This document shows, one piece after another, positions 52,748 through 60,081 of a stretch of 64,000 nt of DNA. The stretch is from assembly GCA_964617645.1 (NCBI GenBank), contig CAZTYE010000010.1:62001-126000 (forward strand). The letters run 5' to 3'. The notes beneath the pieces were generated by a model. That model was given only the letters and a program-made list of their open reading frames with translations. It was not told where the DNA came from and ran no database searches. This stretch comes from JADJGC01 sp964617645. GTDB taxonomy: Bacteria; Zixibacteria; MSB-5A5; CAIYYT01. The translations under genes were made by a program, and so were the position numbers. Each line of letters starts with the position of its first letter. Positions within the stretch are counted from its first letter, which is position 1.

Positions 52748-53731
52748 CTACTGCTCCGTGATGCGCTCGATCAACGCCGGATCGTTCGGCAGTAGATCAG
52801 ATTTGACCAGACGCGGCACCAGTACCCGCCAGGCCGGATCAATCGCGAAGACCTGTTTGAAAATCGGCAGCGCCATCTCAACCTGTTTGGCCGTCACCAG
52901 CGTCACGGCGTGCCAGAACATGATTTCGGGATTGCCCGGCGCAAGTTTGGCGGCCTCGCCGTACTCGCGATTGGCGGCGCCGAAATCGTTCACGGCGATA
53001 TACTCGTCGCCTTTGTTCATGCGGTCGTAAGCGCGGGTGATATTCAGAAGTCGGCGCAATTCCGGTAGCGGCGCCGTCGAGTCATCCACGCGGATATCAA
53101 CGATCCGGTCGCGCCACGGCAATCCGGTCGGCTCGCCGGTAACCACGACCATCGCCGCCGATTGCTTGCCGCGAATGTCGCCGCCTTCGGCTTCGGCGGC
53201 CTCCAGCGCAGCCATCATGCGTTCGGCCAGATCGCCCTTGGTGTTTTCGAATGCTTTCGCCATCGCGCTCCAGACCGTGGAATCACGCATCAGATTCGCC
53301 TGCACGGAATAGTGATGTCCGACGTGATGACCGGCGTAGGCAATGCATTTCTCGCCGGTATGCGCCGCCACAAGGCCGTTCTTGTCGACCATCGCCACCT
53401 GCCGCACCGCATGCTGCGGATCGGTGACCAGCAGTCCCGAAAGCGCTTGCACGGCGGTCTTGCCGGTGCGCATCAGCTCGAGTCCGAGCGGGCCGTAACT
53501 GAACTCCACCAGCGACTGGGTCGCGACGGCGCCGACTTTCGGCTCTACCCAAATCACATCGGCGACCTTGAACCAATGCGATTGCACCGCTGCGCCGAAT
53601 TGGCCGGTGGCCGAGTCGTAAGCAACGATTGAGTAAGTATTGACCGGATGTAGCGGCGTCAAAGATTGCGGCCCGGTAGCTTGAAGCGTCGCCGCGCCAA
53701 AAAGCACGATCACGAGCAATGTTCTCATCAT
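52748..53731 (-). CDS. DUF1028 family secreted protein
   Basis: About 327 residues from the ATG at 53729-53731, which has a GGAGG ribosome site 5 nt upstream and begins the signal peptide MMRTLLVIVLFGAATLQATG. The upstream extension of the frame lacks such a site. The DUF1028 domain (residues about 32-235) begins NTYSIVAYDSATGQFGAAVQ and contains VGAVATQSLVEFSYGPLGLE, features shared with Ntn-hydrolase-like folds. A C-terminal TPR-like helical region follows (EYGEAAKLAPGNPEIMFWHA). Enzymatic role not established. Confidence 0.87.
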   Translation of the reverse strand: MMRTLLVIVLFGAATLQATGPQSLTPLHPVNTYSIVAYDSATGQFGAAVQSHWFKVADVIWVEPKVGAVATQSLVEFSYGPLGLELMRTGKTAVQALSGLLVTDPQHAVRQVAMVDKNGLVAAHTGEKCIAYAGHHVGHHYSVQANLMRDSTVWSAMAKAFENTKGDLAERMMAALEAAEAEGGDIRGKQSAAMVVVTGEPTGLPWRDRIVDIRVDDSTAPLPELRRLLNITRAYDRMNKGDEYIAVNDFGAANREYGEAAKLAPGNPEIMFWHAVTLVTAKQVEMALPIFKQVFAIDPAWRVLVPRLVKSDLLPNDPALIERITEQ

Positions 53732-53806
53732 CTCAACCTCCGTGTTTTCGATTTGCCGGTAAGTAGCGCCATTGCAAAACATCCCGCAATCAGATTCAGC
53801 CGTCAT

Positions 53807-53936
53807 GGGGCTGTTGAAAAACCGTATTCATGTCATTCTGAGCGCAGCGAAGAATCTGTTTGACCTTGTGCCACAATACTCACAGACCCTTCACTTCGCT
53901 CAGGGTGACAGCCAATTGGGCTTTTTCAACAGTCCC
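53807..53936. mobile_element. MITE-like palindromic element, copy A
   Basis: Starts GGGGCTGTTGAAAAA and ends TTTTTCAACAGTCCC (terminal inverted repeats with one mismatch). It is flanked by a 5-bp direct repeat GTCAT (53802-53806 and 53937-53941), the expected target-site duplication. Inner blocks are CATTCTGAGCGCAGCGAAGA and CACTTCGCTCAGGGTGACA. The element matches 59733-59862 in inverted orientation. No coding capacity, so it would need a transposase in trans. Confidence 0.85.
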
Positions 53937-53941
53937 GTCAT

Positions 53942-54345
53942 ACACTAACACAACCCGCCCAGCCAAAACGCATGTTCAGCGAAATTCACAGTTGCTAAAA
54001 CGGCGGCCTACTTCGTAGATTGCTCTTGAGGCAGGAAAGTCGCAACCTCTCCGACGATTTTCACCCTTACGGTGTCCGCAAGTCGGACCCGAAAAGCAGC
54101 CCGCGCGGCGACGCACCTCACTTGTCGTCGCGGTTAACGGAACATCCGTGATTCCGCGGCTGTTATGCAGATGGCGGCAGCGCGCAGCCGTCGACTGCGC
54201 CCGCATGTTTTTGCGGGGAAATGCCCCATTGCTGGGCGGCATGGAAGCCGGGCGGTGGCCATCGTGGGAGTTCGAGTCAGGCAGATCAGGGCTTTCCGAT
54301 TCTCGCCACCGCCGTCGGCCAATATCGAGCCTTCGATCTATCGTC
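53942..54345. other. Intergenic region upstream of the dockerin protein
   Basis: About 400 nt. Short open frames exist on both strands but show no family features, signal peptide or good start site. The sequence has several GC-rich self-complementary patches (around 54060-54090 and 54205-54240) and could hold a structured RNA. I could not match it to tmRNA, SRP RNA, RNase P or a known riboswitch. Confidence 0.4.
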
Positions 54346-54373
54346 TTGCCAAAATCAGCGCTTCACGTATATT
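54346..54373 (+). promoter_or_regulatory. Putative promoter of the dockerin protein gene
   Basis: TTGCCA (54346-54351), a 16-nt spacer and TATATT (54368-54373), giving a start near 54380 and a 5' leader of about 50 nt before the ATG at 54433. Confidence 0.5.
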
Positions 54374-54432
54374 GATCCGGTAACTTCGTCGTTTCTAAAC
54401 TTTGATGACATCATCCGGACTGGATTTTGAAA

Positions 54433-55836
54433 ATGCGTCAATCTGCAAAGCTGCTCACTCTCGGCCTGTGCGTCGCGGCGCTCTGCTGCAATGCCGGGGC
54501 GCAGAATTTTCCCCAACCGTTTGCGCTCCACTCGCACAGCGCTCTCGATACCGCCATGTACTTCCAGTACGAATTGACCGATTCACTGTTCTTCGATCCG
54601 GCGGCATCCTACCAACTCTTCTATCGTGACTCCGGCGGCTCCTGGCAATCGACCACGATGGGCCTGCTCTATGCGGCCTGCAGTACAATGACGATTCAAG
54701 GATCCATCAACTACTTCCCGCCTTCGGGATCACTGGAGTACTACTTTCGCGGCGCGACGGATACGATTGTCGTATCGCAGTCGCCGAAGAACTCTGCGAA
54801 CACCTTCCCGGCGCCGCTAACCCTGATGGCTGATCTCGGTGCCGATCCGGTCGGCGATACTGTCAATGCCGCCGGGCAGTGGCTGGATATCACCGGCCTG
54901 TCGATGAGCTACTCCGACACGCGCATCTACGCCCGCCTGACCAACGCCGGCGGCGGTTTTCCGACTTCTACCGGTCTGACTTTCCATCTCTACTCGGTCG
55001 GTATCATCGACCCGGATGCAACCGATTCCGCCGCCTACGCGATGATCTACGTTAATGTGCCGTTCGTCTTCTCTTCCGGACTTTACAAAATCAATCTGAC
55101 CGACAGCTCTTTCACCAAGATCGCCAACATCAGCACGAACATCTCCGGCAATGCTCTGAGCATGGCCTGCAATATCAGCGACCTCTTGGCGCAGCCGGGT
55201 TGGTCGACTTGGCCGCCGCCGTCGGGATGCATCCTCACCGCGCCGGCGACGCTGTCGCAGGGATTGAGCGGGTCACCGGCCTTTAATGATGCTGGTTCCG
55301 GCGCAGTCTTCGTCCCGAAATCGCAGACGATCAATTATGGCGGAAACACACCGCCGGTCTTGAACAACCCTCAATTCAACCAGACGCCGGGTCAGCTGGG
55401 CGTAACGGTTCAGTACAGCGATGCTGAAGGCGACGAGGCGGTGGAACGATCATTCACCATAATCGGCCACGACAGCACCCTGATGCAGGCATGCGAGAAA
55501 ACTTACAGCACAGGCGCGCTATTTATCGGCAGCCTCGCTTTTGACACCACCGGCTGGTATCAGTACACTTTCCTCTTCTCGGACGGCGTGGACACAGTGC
55601 AGACCCCGCCGACTCCGATTTTTCTCCAGTCATTCATCCCGGGCGACGCCGACGGCAGCGGCGCGGTCAGCATTGCCGATGCTGTCTTCTTGATTAACTA
55701 CATCTTCGCCGCCGGCCCGGCGCCCGTCCCTATCGATGCCGGAGATGCCGATTGCAGCGGCGCAATTTCCATCGCCGATGCCGTCTTCCTGATCACCTAC
55801 ATCTTCGCCGGTGGTCCGGCGCCGCAGCCCTGCTGA
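54433..55836 (+). CDS. Secreted protein with C-terminal dockerin type I-like repeats
   Basis: About 467 residues from ATG 54433 (a TTG two codons upstream is also open). Signal peptide (LLTLGLCVAALCCNAGAQ) is followed by beta-rich domains with no family that I recognise. The last 65 residues hold two dockerin-type F-hand repeats: GDADGSGAVSIADAVFLINY and GDADCSGAISIADAVFLITY, each followed by IFA(A/G)GPAP. Dockerins bind cohesins or, in non-cellulosomal bacteria, act as Ca-binding surface modules. No cohesin gene is visible here. The exact repeat wording is one I associate with Zixibacteria-like genomes. Confidence 0.85.
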   Translation: MRQSAKLLTLGLCVAALCCNAGAQNFPQPFALHSHSALDTAMYFQYELTDSLFFDPAASYQLFYRDSGGSWQSTTMGLLYAACSTMTIQGSINYFPPSGSLEYYFRGATDTIVVSQSPKNSANTFPAPLTLMADLGADPVGDTVNAAGQWLDITGLSMSYSDTRIYARLTNAGGGFPTSTGLTFHLYSVGIIDPDATDSAAYAMIYVNVPFVFSSGLYKINLTDSSFTKIANISTNISGNALSMACNISDLLAQPGWSTWPPPSGCILTAPATLSQGLSGSPAFNDAGSGAVFVPKSQTINYGGNTPPVLNNPQFNQTPGQLGVTVQYSDAEGDEAVERSFTIIGHDSTLMQACEKTYSTGALFIGSLAFDTTGWYQYTFLFSDGVDTVQTPPTPIFLQSFIPGDADGSGAVSIADAVFLINYIFAAGPAPVPIDAGDADCSGAISIADAVFLITYIFAGGPAPQPC

Positions 55837-55911
55837 CGAGGCGGCAGCGCAGAGGCAAAGTCTCGACAACCTCAAGTTCAGCAAGCAGAAGACCTATCCC
55901 CGATTTATCCG

Positions 55912-55940
55912 TTGACGCCAACGTGAGAAAACGATACCAT
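55912..55940 (+). promoter_or_regulatory. Putative promoter of the polyprenyl synthetase gene (leaderless configuration)
   Basis: TTGACG (55912-55917), a 17-nt spacer and TACCAT (55935-55940). The -10 box ends 7 nt before the ATG at 55948, so the transcript would start at the start codon. No Shine-Dalgarno is visible. Confidence 0.55.
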
Positions 55941-55947
55941 TGCCGGG

Positions 55948-56931
55948 ATGTTAACGAGCGCTGAGCTTAAGGAAATCACTCAGCCGATCGAATCCGACCT
56001 TGATCGATTCGAGAAGCTCGAAGTCAAATTCCTCAAGAACGAATCGCCGCTGATCTTTGCGATTTCCCGGCACATTCTTAATACCCGGGGCAAGCGCCTG
56101 CGGCCGGTGTTCGCGTTTCTGGTCGGCAAAACTACCGGCTATGAGTCGCCGCATCTGGTCGAAGCGGCCCTGGCGGTCGAGATGATCCATACCGCGACGC
56201 TGCTGCACGATGATGTCATCGACGAGTCGGACTACCGGCGCGGCGAGCTGACGGTAAATTCCAAGTGGAATAATCTGGTTTCCGTGCTGATGGGCGACTA
56301 CTTCTTCGCCAAAGCCTTCACGCTGCTTGTCCAGACCGAGTCAATAGAGATACTGGGGCGAGTTTCGCGCGCGACCGAGCGAGTTTCGGTCGGCGAACTG
56401 CGACAGATTGAAGAAGCGCACAACTACGAGCTTACCGAGACCGAATATCTGAAAATCATCTCCGATAAGACGGCGAGTTTGTTCGAGACCTCGGCGGTGT
56501 CGCCGTCGGTGTTGTCGCAAGCTCCCGAAGAGATCAAGCAGCGCCTTTCCAGCTTCGGCGAGTACTCCGGCTGCGCCTTCCAAATCGCCGATGATCTTCT
56601 GGACTTCGTCGGCGACGTTAAGCGCACCGGCAAGGAACCCGGTAACGATTTGTTGAACGGCAAAATCACGTTGCCGTTGATTCATGCCCTGAAGAACTCG
56701 TCGGGCAAAACGCGGGAAGGCATGATCTCGATACTGCAAGACGGCGCTGCCGACAAGCGGTTCGACACGGTCCTCGATTTTATCCAGTCGTCGGGAGGAA
56801 TCGAGTACGCCCGCAGCCGGGCGCAGTCGTACGCCGATCAGGCGTTGTCCTACTTGTCGCCGTTTGCCAACAGCCGCTACTATGACTCGCTCGAGAAACT
56901 GGCGACCTTCTCGATAAATCGTGACGTCTAA
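55948..56931 (+). CDS. Polyprenyl diphosphate synthase (trans-isoprenyl type)
   Basis: A 327-residue all-helical enzyme. The first Asp-rich motif is LLHDDVIDESDYRRG (residues about 90-104) and the second is FQIADDLLDFVGDVKRTGKE (about 211-230), both intact. GKRLRPVFAFLV provides the IPP-binding Arg residues. It condenses IPP with an allylic diphosphate to make long-chain prenyl diphosphates for quinones; the bulky residues before the first motif do not let me fix chain length (octaprenyl or heptaprenyl likely). Confidence 0.93.
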   Translation: MLTSAELKEITQPIESDLDRFEKLEVKFLKNESPLIFAISRHILNTRGKRLRPVFAFLVGKTTGYESPHLVEAALAVEMIHTATLLHDDVIDESDYRRGELTVNSKWNNLVSVLMGDYFFAKAFTLLVQTESIEILGRVSRATERVSVGELRQIEEAHNYELTETEYLKIISDKTASLFETSAVSPSVLSQAPEEIKQRLSSFGEYSGCAFQIADDLLDFVGDVKRTGKEPGNDLLNGKITLPLIHALKNSSGKTREGMISILQDGAADKRFDTVLDFIQSSGGIEYARSRAQSYADQALSYLSPFANSRYYDSLEKLATFSINRDV

Positions 56932-56966
56932 CCGACCTTTGAGTTATCTTTTCAATCCTCTCGCAG

Positions 56967-56972
56967 TATAAT
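56967..56972 (+). promoter_or_regulatory. -10 box immediately upstream of the VWA membrane protein (leaderless configuration)
   Basis: A perfect TATAAT ends 7 nt before the ATG at 56979. A weak -35 (TTATCT at 56944-56949) sits 17 nt upstream. Again the likely start is the A of ATG. Confidence 0.5.
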
Positions 56973-56978
56973 CAAGGT

Positions 56979-59165
56979 ATGTTCAGCTTGCCGGCGGTCT
57001 CCGCTTATCATCTGTCGTTCACTTCGGTCTGGATCTGGTTGATCGTGGCCGGGTTCGTGGCGGCGGTCGTGCTGACCTGGTTTTACTATCGCCGCACCAA
57101 TCCAATGCTGAGTCGCGGCTGCCGTATCGCGCTCGGAACTCTGCGCGGACTGGCGCTGGCGGCCTTGTTTTTTGTCTTCGCCGAACCGCTGCTGGTAATC
57201 GAGAACTCCGACACTAAAGCGCCGGTCGTGGCGGTGCTTGTCGACAACTCAACCTCGATGAAGCTGAATCGCCACTCGACGGCGCAATTCGCTGCTATTG
57301 ATGCCTACCTTCGGAACATCGAATCGAAACAGCCGGGCGGCGCGCAAATCGTCCGTTATTCCTTCGGCGACACGCTCCGCCGCGACGGCGTTCTTGACGG
57401 CTCACTGCCGGTGACGGCCATCGGCGAAGTGCTCGCGGACTTGAAGCGGCTGCATGAAGAAGATAATCTGCAAAGCATTGTTCTCCTGTCCGATGGCGCG
57501 TCCAACCTCGGCAGCAGTCCGGTCAGCGAGGCCAAAGACCTCGGGCTGCCGGTAACCACAATCGGCTTCGGCGATCCGAATCCGCTTTCTGACATCCGCG
57601 TCGTCGAGATCAATACCAACCCGGTCGGCTTCGTCGGCAAAGAATTTCCGGTTCAGGTTGTGGTCGAATCGCGCGGTTTCGAGAACCTGCGCTTGCCGCT
57701 GCGGCTGCGGCAGGGGGAACGAATCCTGGCAGAGCAGGAGATCGATCTTCAGGGCCAAGGGCGGCGGCAAACTTTCGACCTGAAATATACTCCGACGGAC
57801 GAAGGCGAATTCGTGATCGAGGCCGCAGCGCCGGTGCAAAGTAACGAAGAATCGGAGAAGAACAACTCCAGGCAGGCGCAGATCAAAATCCGCGCCAGTC
57901 AAATCAAGATTCTATTGGCGGCGGCGTACTTGAATTGGGACTTCAAGTTCCTCAATCGTGCGCTGTCGGCTCGCAGCGACTTCAAGGTTGATCGCTTTGT
58001 CGAGTCGCAGCAACGCATCGGCGGCACGATTCCCTTTCCCGCAAATGTAAACGCGCTCAACGAGTATGACGCGGTCATTCTGTATGACTTTGACGCCGAC
58101 TGGATCGCCGACCGCAAGCAGCTTCTCGATGCCTTCTTCGAGCGAACCGGCAAGGGACTGTGGATCTTGGCCGGTGAGCGATTTTCACAGCGGCCGAAAA
58201 CGCGATTGCCGGCGGAGATGTTTCCCTATCGCTTCGTCGAAGGGAGAATCACGAGCGAATCGCGTGAGACGAACTTGGCTTTGACCGAGCGCGGCCGCAT
58301 TCATCCACTGCTGCGCCTTGGCGCAGACGGCGCCGCCACACAGCGATTGCTTAACGAGCTGCCGCCGTTTACCGCCTTCGCGCGCGCGTTTGATCCCCGC
58401 CGCGAAGCCACGATACTCGCATCAGTGCCGAGCACGTTTCCTGATGAGCCGGAAACGCCAATCTTTGCGGCGCAGCCCTATCGCTCCGGCAAGGTCGCGC
58501 TTCTCTCGGCGTGGCCGCTGTGGCGACTCGACTTCCTGACACAGGGCTTGAAAACCGGCGACTCGACCTACGTCCGCCTCGTCGAAAACATGGTGCTCTG
58601 GCTCGTCGCCCGCGAAGACGTCGAACGCATCACCATCACACCGGAGCGGCCGATTTTTATCGCCGGTGAAGCGGTGCATCTCAACGCACGCGTGCTTGAT
58701 GAGAGTTATGTGCCGGTCGAAGATGCCGACGTGGAAGCCGTCGTCGCGTCGCAGCAGAATCCGAACGACAGTCTGCTGATCAGTTTCCGCTTCGTGCGGC
58801 CGGGCTTATACAGCGCCGACCTGCAGTACCTGCCGTCCGGCAATTATCGCGTCAGCGGCCGTATCACGCGCGAAGGCGTTCGCATCGCCAACCCCGGTGC
58901 GAGTTTCGTTGTTGAACCGTACAGCCTTGAAGACCTTTCGCAAATTGCCAACTTCGATCTGCTCAAGCGCATCAGCGAAGTCTCAGGCGGCGCGTTCTAT
59001 GCCGCCGACGACACCGCTGCCATTCCCCGATTCGCCGAGTTTCCCCAGACTGTCAAAGTCAGTCGCGCCGAATTTACGTTATTCGACAACATCTGGCTGC
59101 TGACATTGATTATCGTCGCGCTCTGCGCCGAATGGTACTTGCGCAAGCGCTACCAGTTGCTCTGA
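56979..59165 (+). CDS. VWA-domain membrane protein with glutamine-amidotransferase-like fold
   Basis: A 728-residue protein. Two N-terminal membrane segments (WIWLIVAGFVAAVVLTWFYY; LRGLALAALFFVFAEPLLV) precede a VWA domain with MIDAS motif VLVDNSTSMKLN and later VLLSDGASNLGSS. An Ig-like domain follows, then an alpha/beta domain resembling class-I amidotransferases (DAVILYDFDADWIADRKQLL; GKGLWILAGERF), a second Ig-like domain and a C-terminal span (IWLLTLIIVALCAEWYLRKR). This arrangement is known in many FCB and planctomycete genomes. It is distinct from the Bat operon but of the same general class. Confidence 0.8.
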   Translation: MFSLPAVSAYHLSFTSVWIWLIVAGFVAAVVLTWFYYRRTNPMLSRGCRIALGTLRGLALAALFFVFAEPLLVIENSDTKAPVVAVLVDNSTSMKLNRHSTAQFAAIDAYLRNIESKQPGGAQIVRYSFGDTLRRDGVLDGSLPVTAIGEVLADLKRLHEEDNLQSIVLLSDGASNLGSSPVSEAKDLGLPVTTIGFGDPNPLSDIRVVEINTNPVGFVGKEFPVQVVVESRGFENLRLPLRLRQGERILAEQEIDLQGQGRRQTFDLKYTPTDEGEFVIEAAAPVQSNEESEKNNSRQAQIKIRASQIKILLAAAYLNWDFKFLNRALSARSDFKVDRFVESQQRIGGTIPFPANVNALNEYDAVILYDFDADWIADRKQLLDAFFERTGKGLWILAGERFSQRPKTRLPAEMFPYRFVEGRITSESRETNLALTERGRIHPLLRLGADGAATQRLLNELPPFTAFARAFDPRREATILASVPSTFPDEPETPIFAAQPYRSGKVALLSAWPLWRLDFLTQGLKTGDSTYVRLVENMVLWLVAREDVERITITPERPIFIAGEAVHLNARVLDESYVPVEDADVEAVVASQQNPNDSLLISFRFVRPGLYSADLQYLPSGNYRVSGRITREGVRIANPGASFVVEPYSLEDLSQIANFDLLKRISEVSGGAFYAADDTAAIPRFAEFPQTVKVSRAEFTLFDNIWLLTLIIVALCAEWYLRKRYQLL

Positions 59166-59166
59166 G

Positions 59167-59691
59167 CTATCGCTTAGCGTAGCCGAGAATTACCCCCAGC
59201 ACAATCGACCACAACGCCGCCAAACCGATCTGCCAATCGACCGGCAGGCTGAATGTCACAGTATGTGCGGGAATCCAGAACCAAAGCAGTGTCCAGAGCG
59301 CAGTGCTCATGCCTTTGAAATTCCATTCGCCGAGAATGATATTGTCCTCGATGCGATGGAAGAACATCATCTGCGGGCCGAAGAATACGTTGGTCAACAC
59401 CGATACCGCAAACGCCCAGCCGTTTCCCGACGCCATGAAGGTCGGCAAGAGCTGATGATCCAGCAGCGCCTGCGTGAATCCTTTCATGCCCGTGAATCCG
59501 TATTTTATGATAACGCCCAGCAGCGACCACGCAATTGCCTTGGCGGCAACCTGCCAGAGTTTGCCGGGCATCGCGAGTCGCTTCTTGCGCAGTGAGAGTG
59601 AGATGATTTCGCCGAGTGTGCCGAGGATACCAAATTGGACCGCCGCCGAGAGCAGCGGATTGGCGCGAACGAATTCGAGATAGGTGTCCAT
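59167..59691 (-). CDS. Small polytopic membrane protein, possibly Mpv17-like
   Basis: A 174-residue protein with four membrane segments. The C-terminal part has LWTLLWFWIPAHTVTFSLPV, then a Trp-containing stretch, which resembles the WxxWPxxxxxNFxxVP pattern of Mpv17/PMP22 proteins. Similarity is partial, so the family call is tentative. Convergent with the VWA gene, with only 1 nt between stops. Confidence 0.6.
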   Translation of the reverse strand: MDTYLEFVRANPLLSAAVQFGILGTLGEIISLSLRKKRLAMPGKLWQVAAKAIAWSLLGVIIKYGFTGMKGFTQALLDHQLLPTFMASGNGWAFAVSVLTNVFFGPQMMFFHRIEDNIILGEWNFKGMSTALWTLLWFWIPAHTVTFSLPVDWQIGLAALWSIVLGVILGYAKR

Positions 59692-59732
59692 GTCGTCTCC
59701 GCTCCCGGGAGCGATTCAATTCCCCCTTATCA

Positions 59733-59862
59733 GGGACTGTTGAAAAAGTCCGTCGCGTTGTCACCCTGAACGAAGTGAAGGGTCTGTTCTCATTGGGGCA
59801 CTACGGAAAACGATTCTTCGCTGCGCTCAGAATGACATGAATACGGGTTTTTCAACAGTCCC
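59733..59862. mobile_element. MITE-like palindromic element, copy B
   Basis: Perfect 15-bp terminal inverted repeats GGGACTGTTGAAAAA/TTTTTCAACAGTCCC. Its reverse complement aligns along its whole length with copy A at 53807-53936; the middle 30 nt are the most divergent. No obvious target duplication remains. Confidence 0.85.
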
Positions 59863-60081
59863 ACCAAAGGGGGTCGTTCTGCCCGCTGCGGCGGGCGGAA
59901 CGGGGGATTGTTATCATGCATCATAGACCATCCACACCGTCATTCCGGCGAATGCCGGAATCCAGTCTTGTAGGTCAGGAGCCCCGTGCTCCTGACATTC
60001 GCGGCTCTGCCGCGCTGCGCGAATCCCACTGAAGCGTGGGACGATGTAAATTCGCGCCCACAATCGGAGGTCGATTCGTTC
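59863..60081. repeat. Cluster of short hairpin repeats between copy B and purL
   Basis: At least three perfect or near-perfect hairpins follow each other: ATTCCGGC-GAAT-GCCGGAAT (59942-59961), GTCAGGAGC-CCCGT-GCTCCTGAC (59974-59996) and TCCCAC-TGAAGC-GTGGGA just before 60044. No gene. The first two resemble dispersed extragenic palindromes. Confidence 0.75.

Noticed and set aside
53976..54242. 88-codon minus-strand ORF
   Set aside because: No ribosome site, Arg/Cys-rich low-complexity translation and no domain; treated as intergenic.
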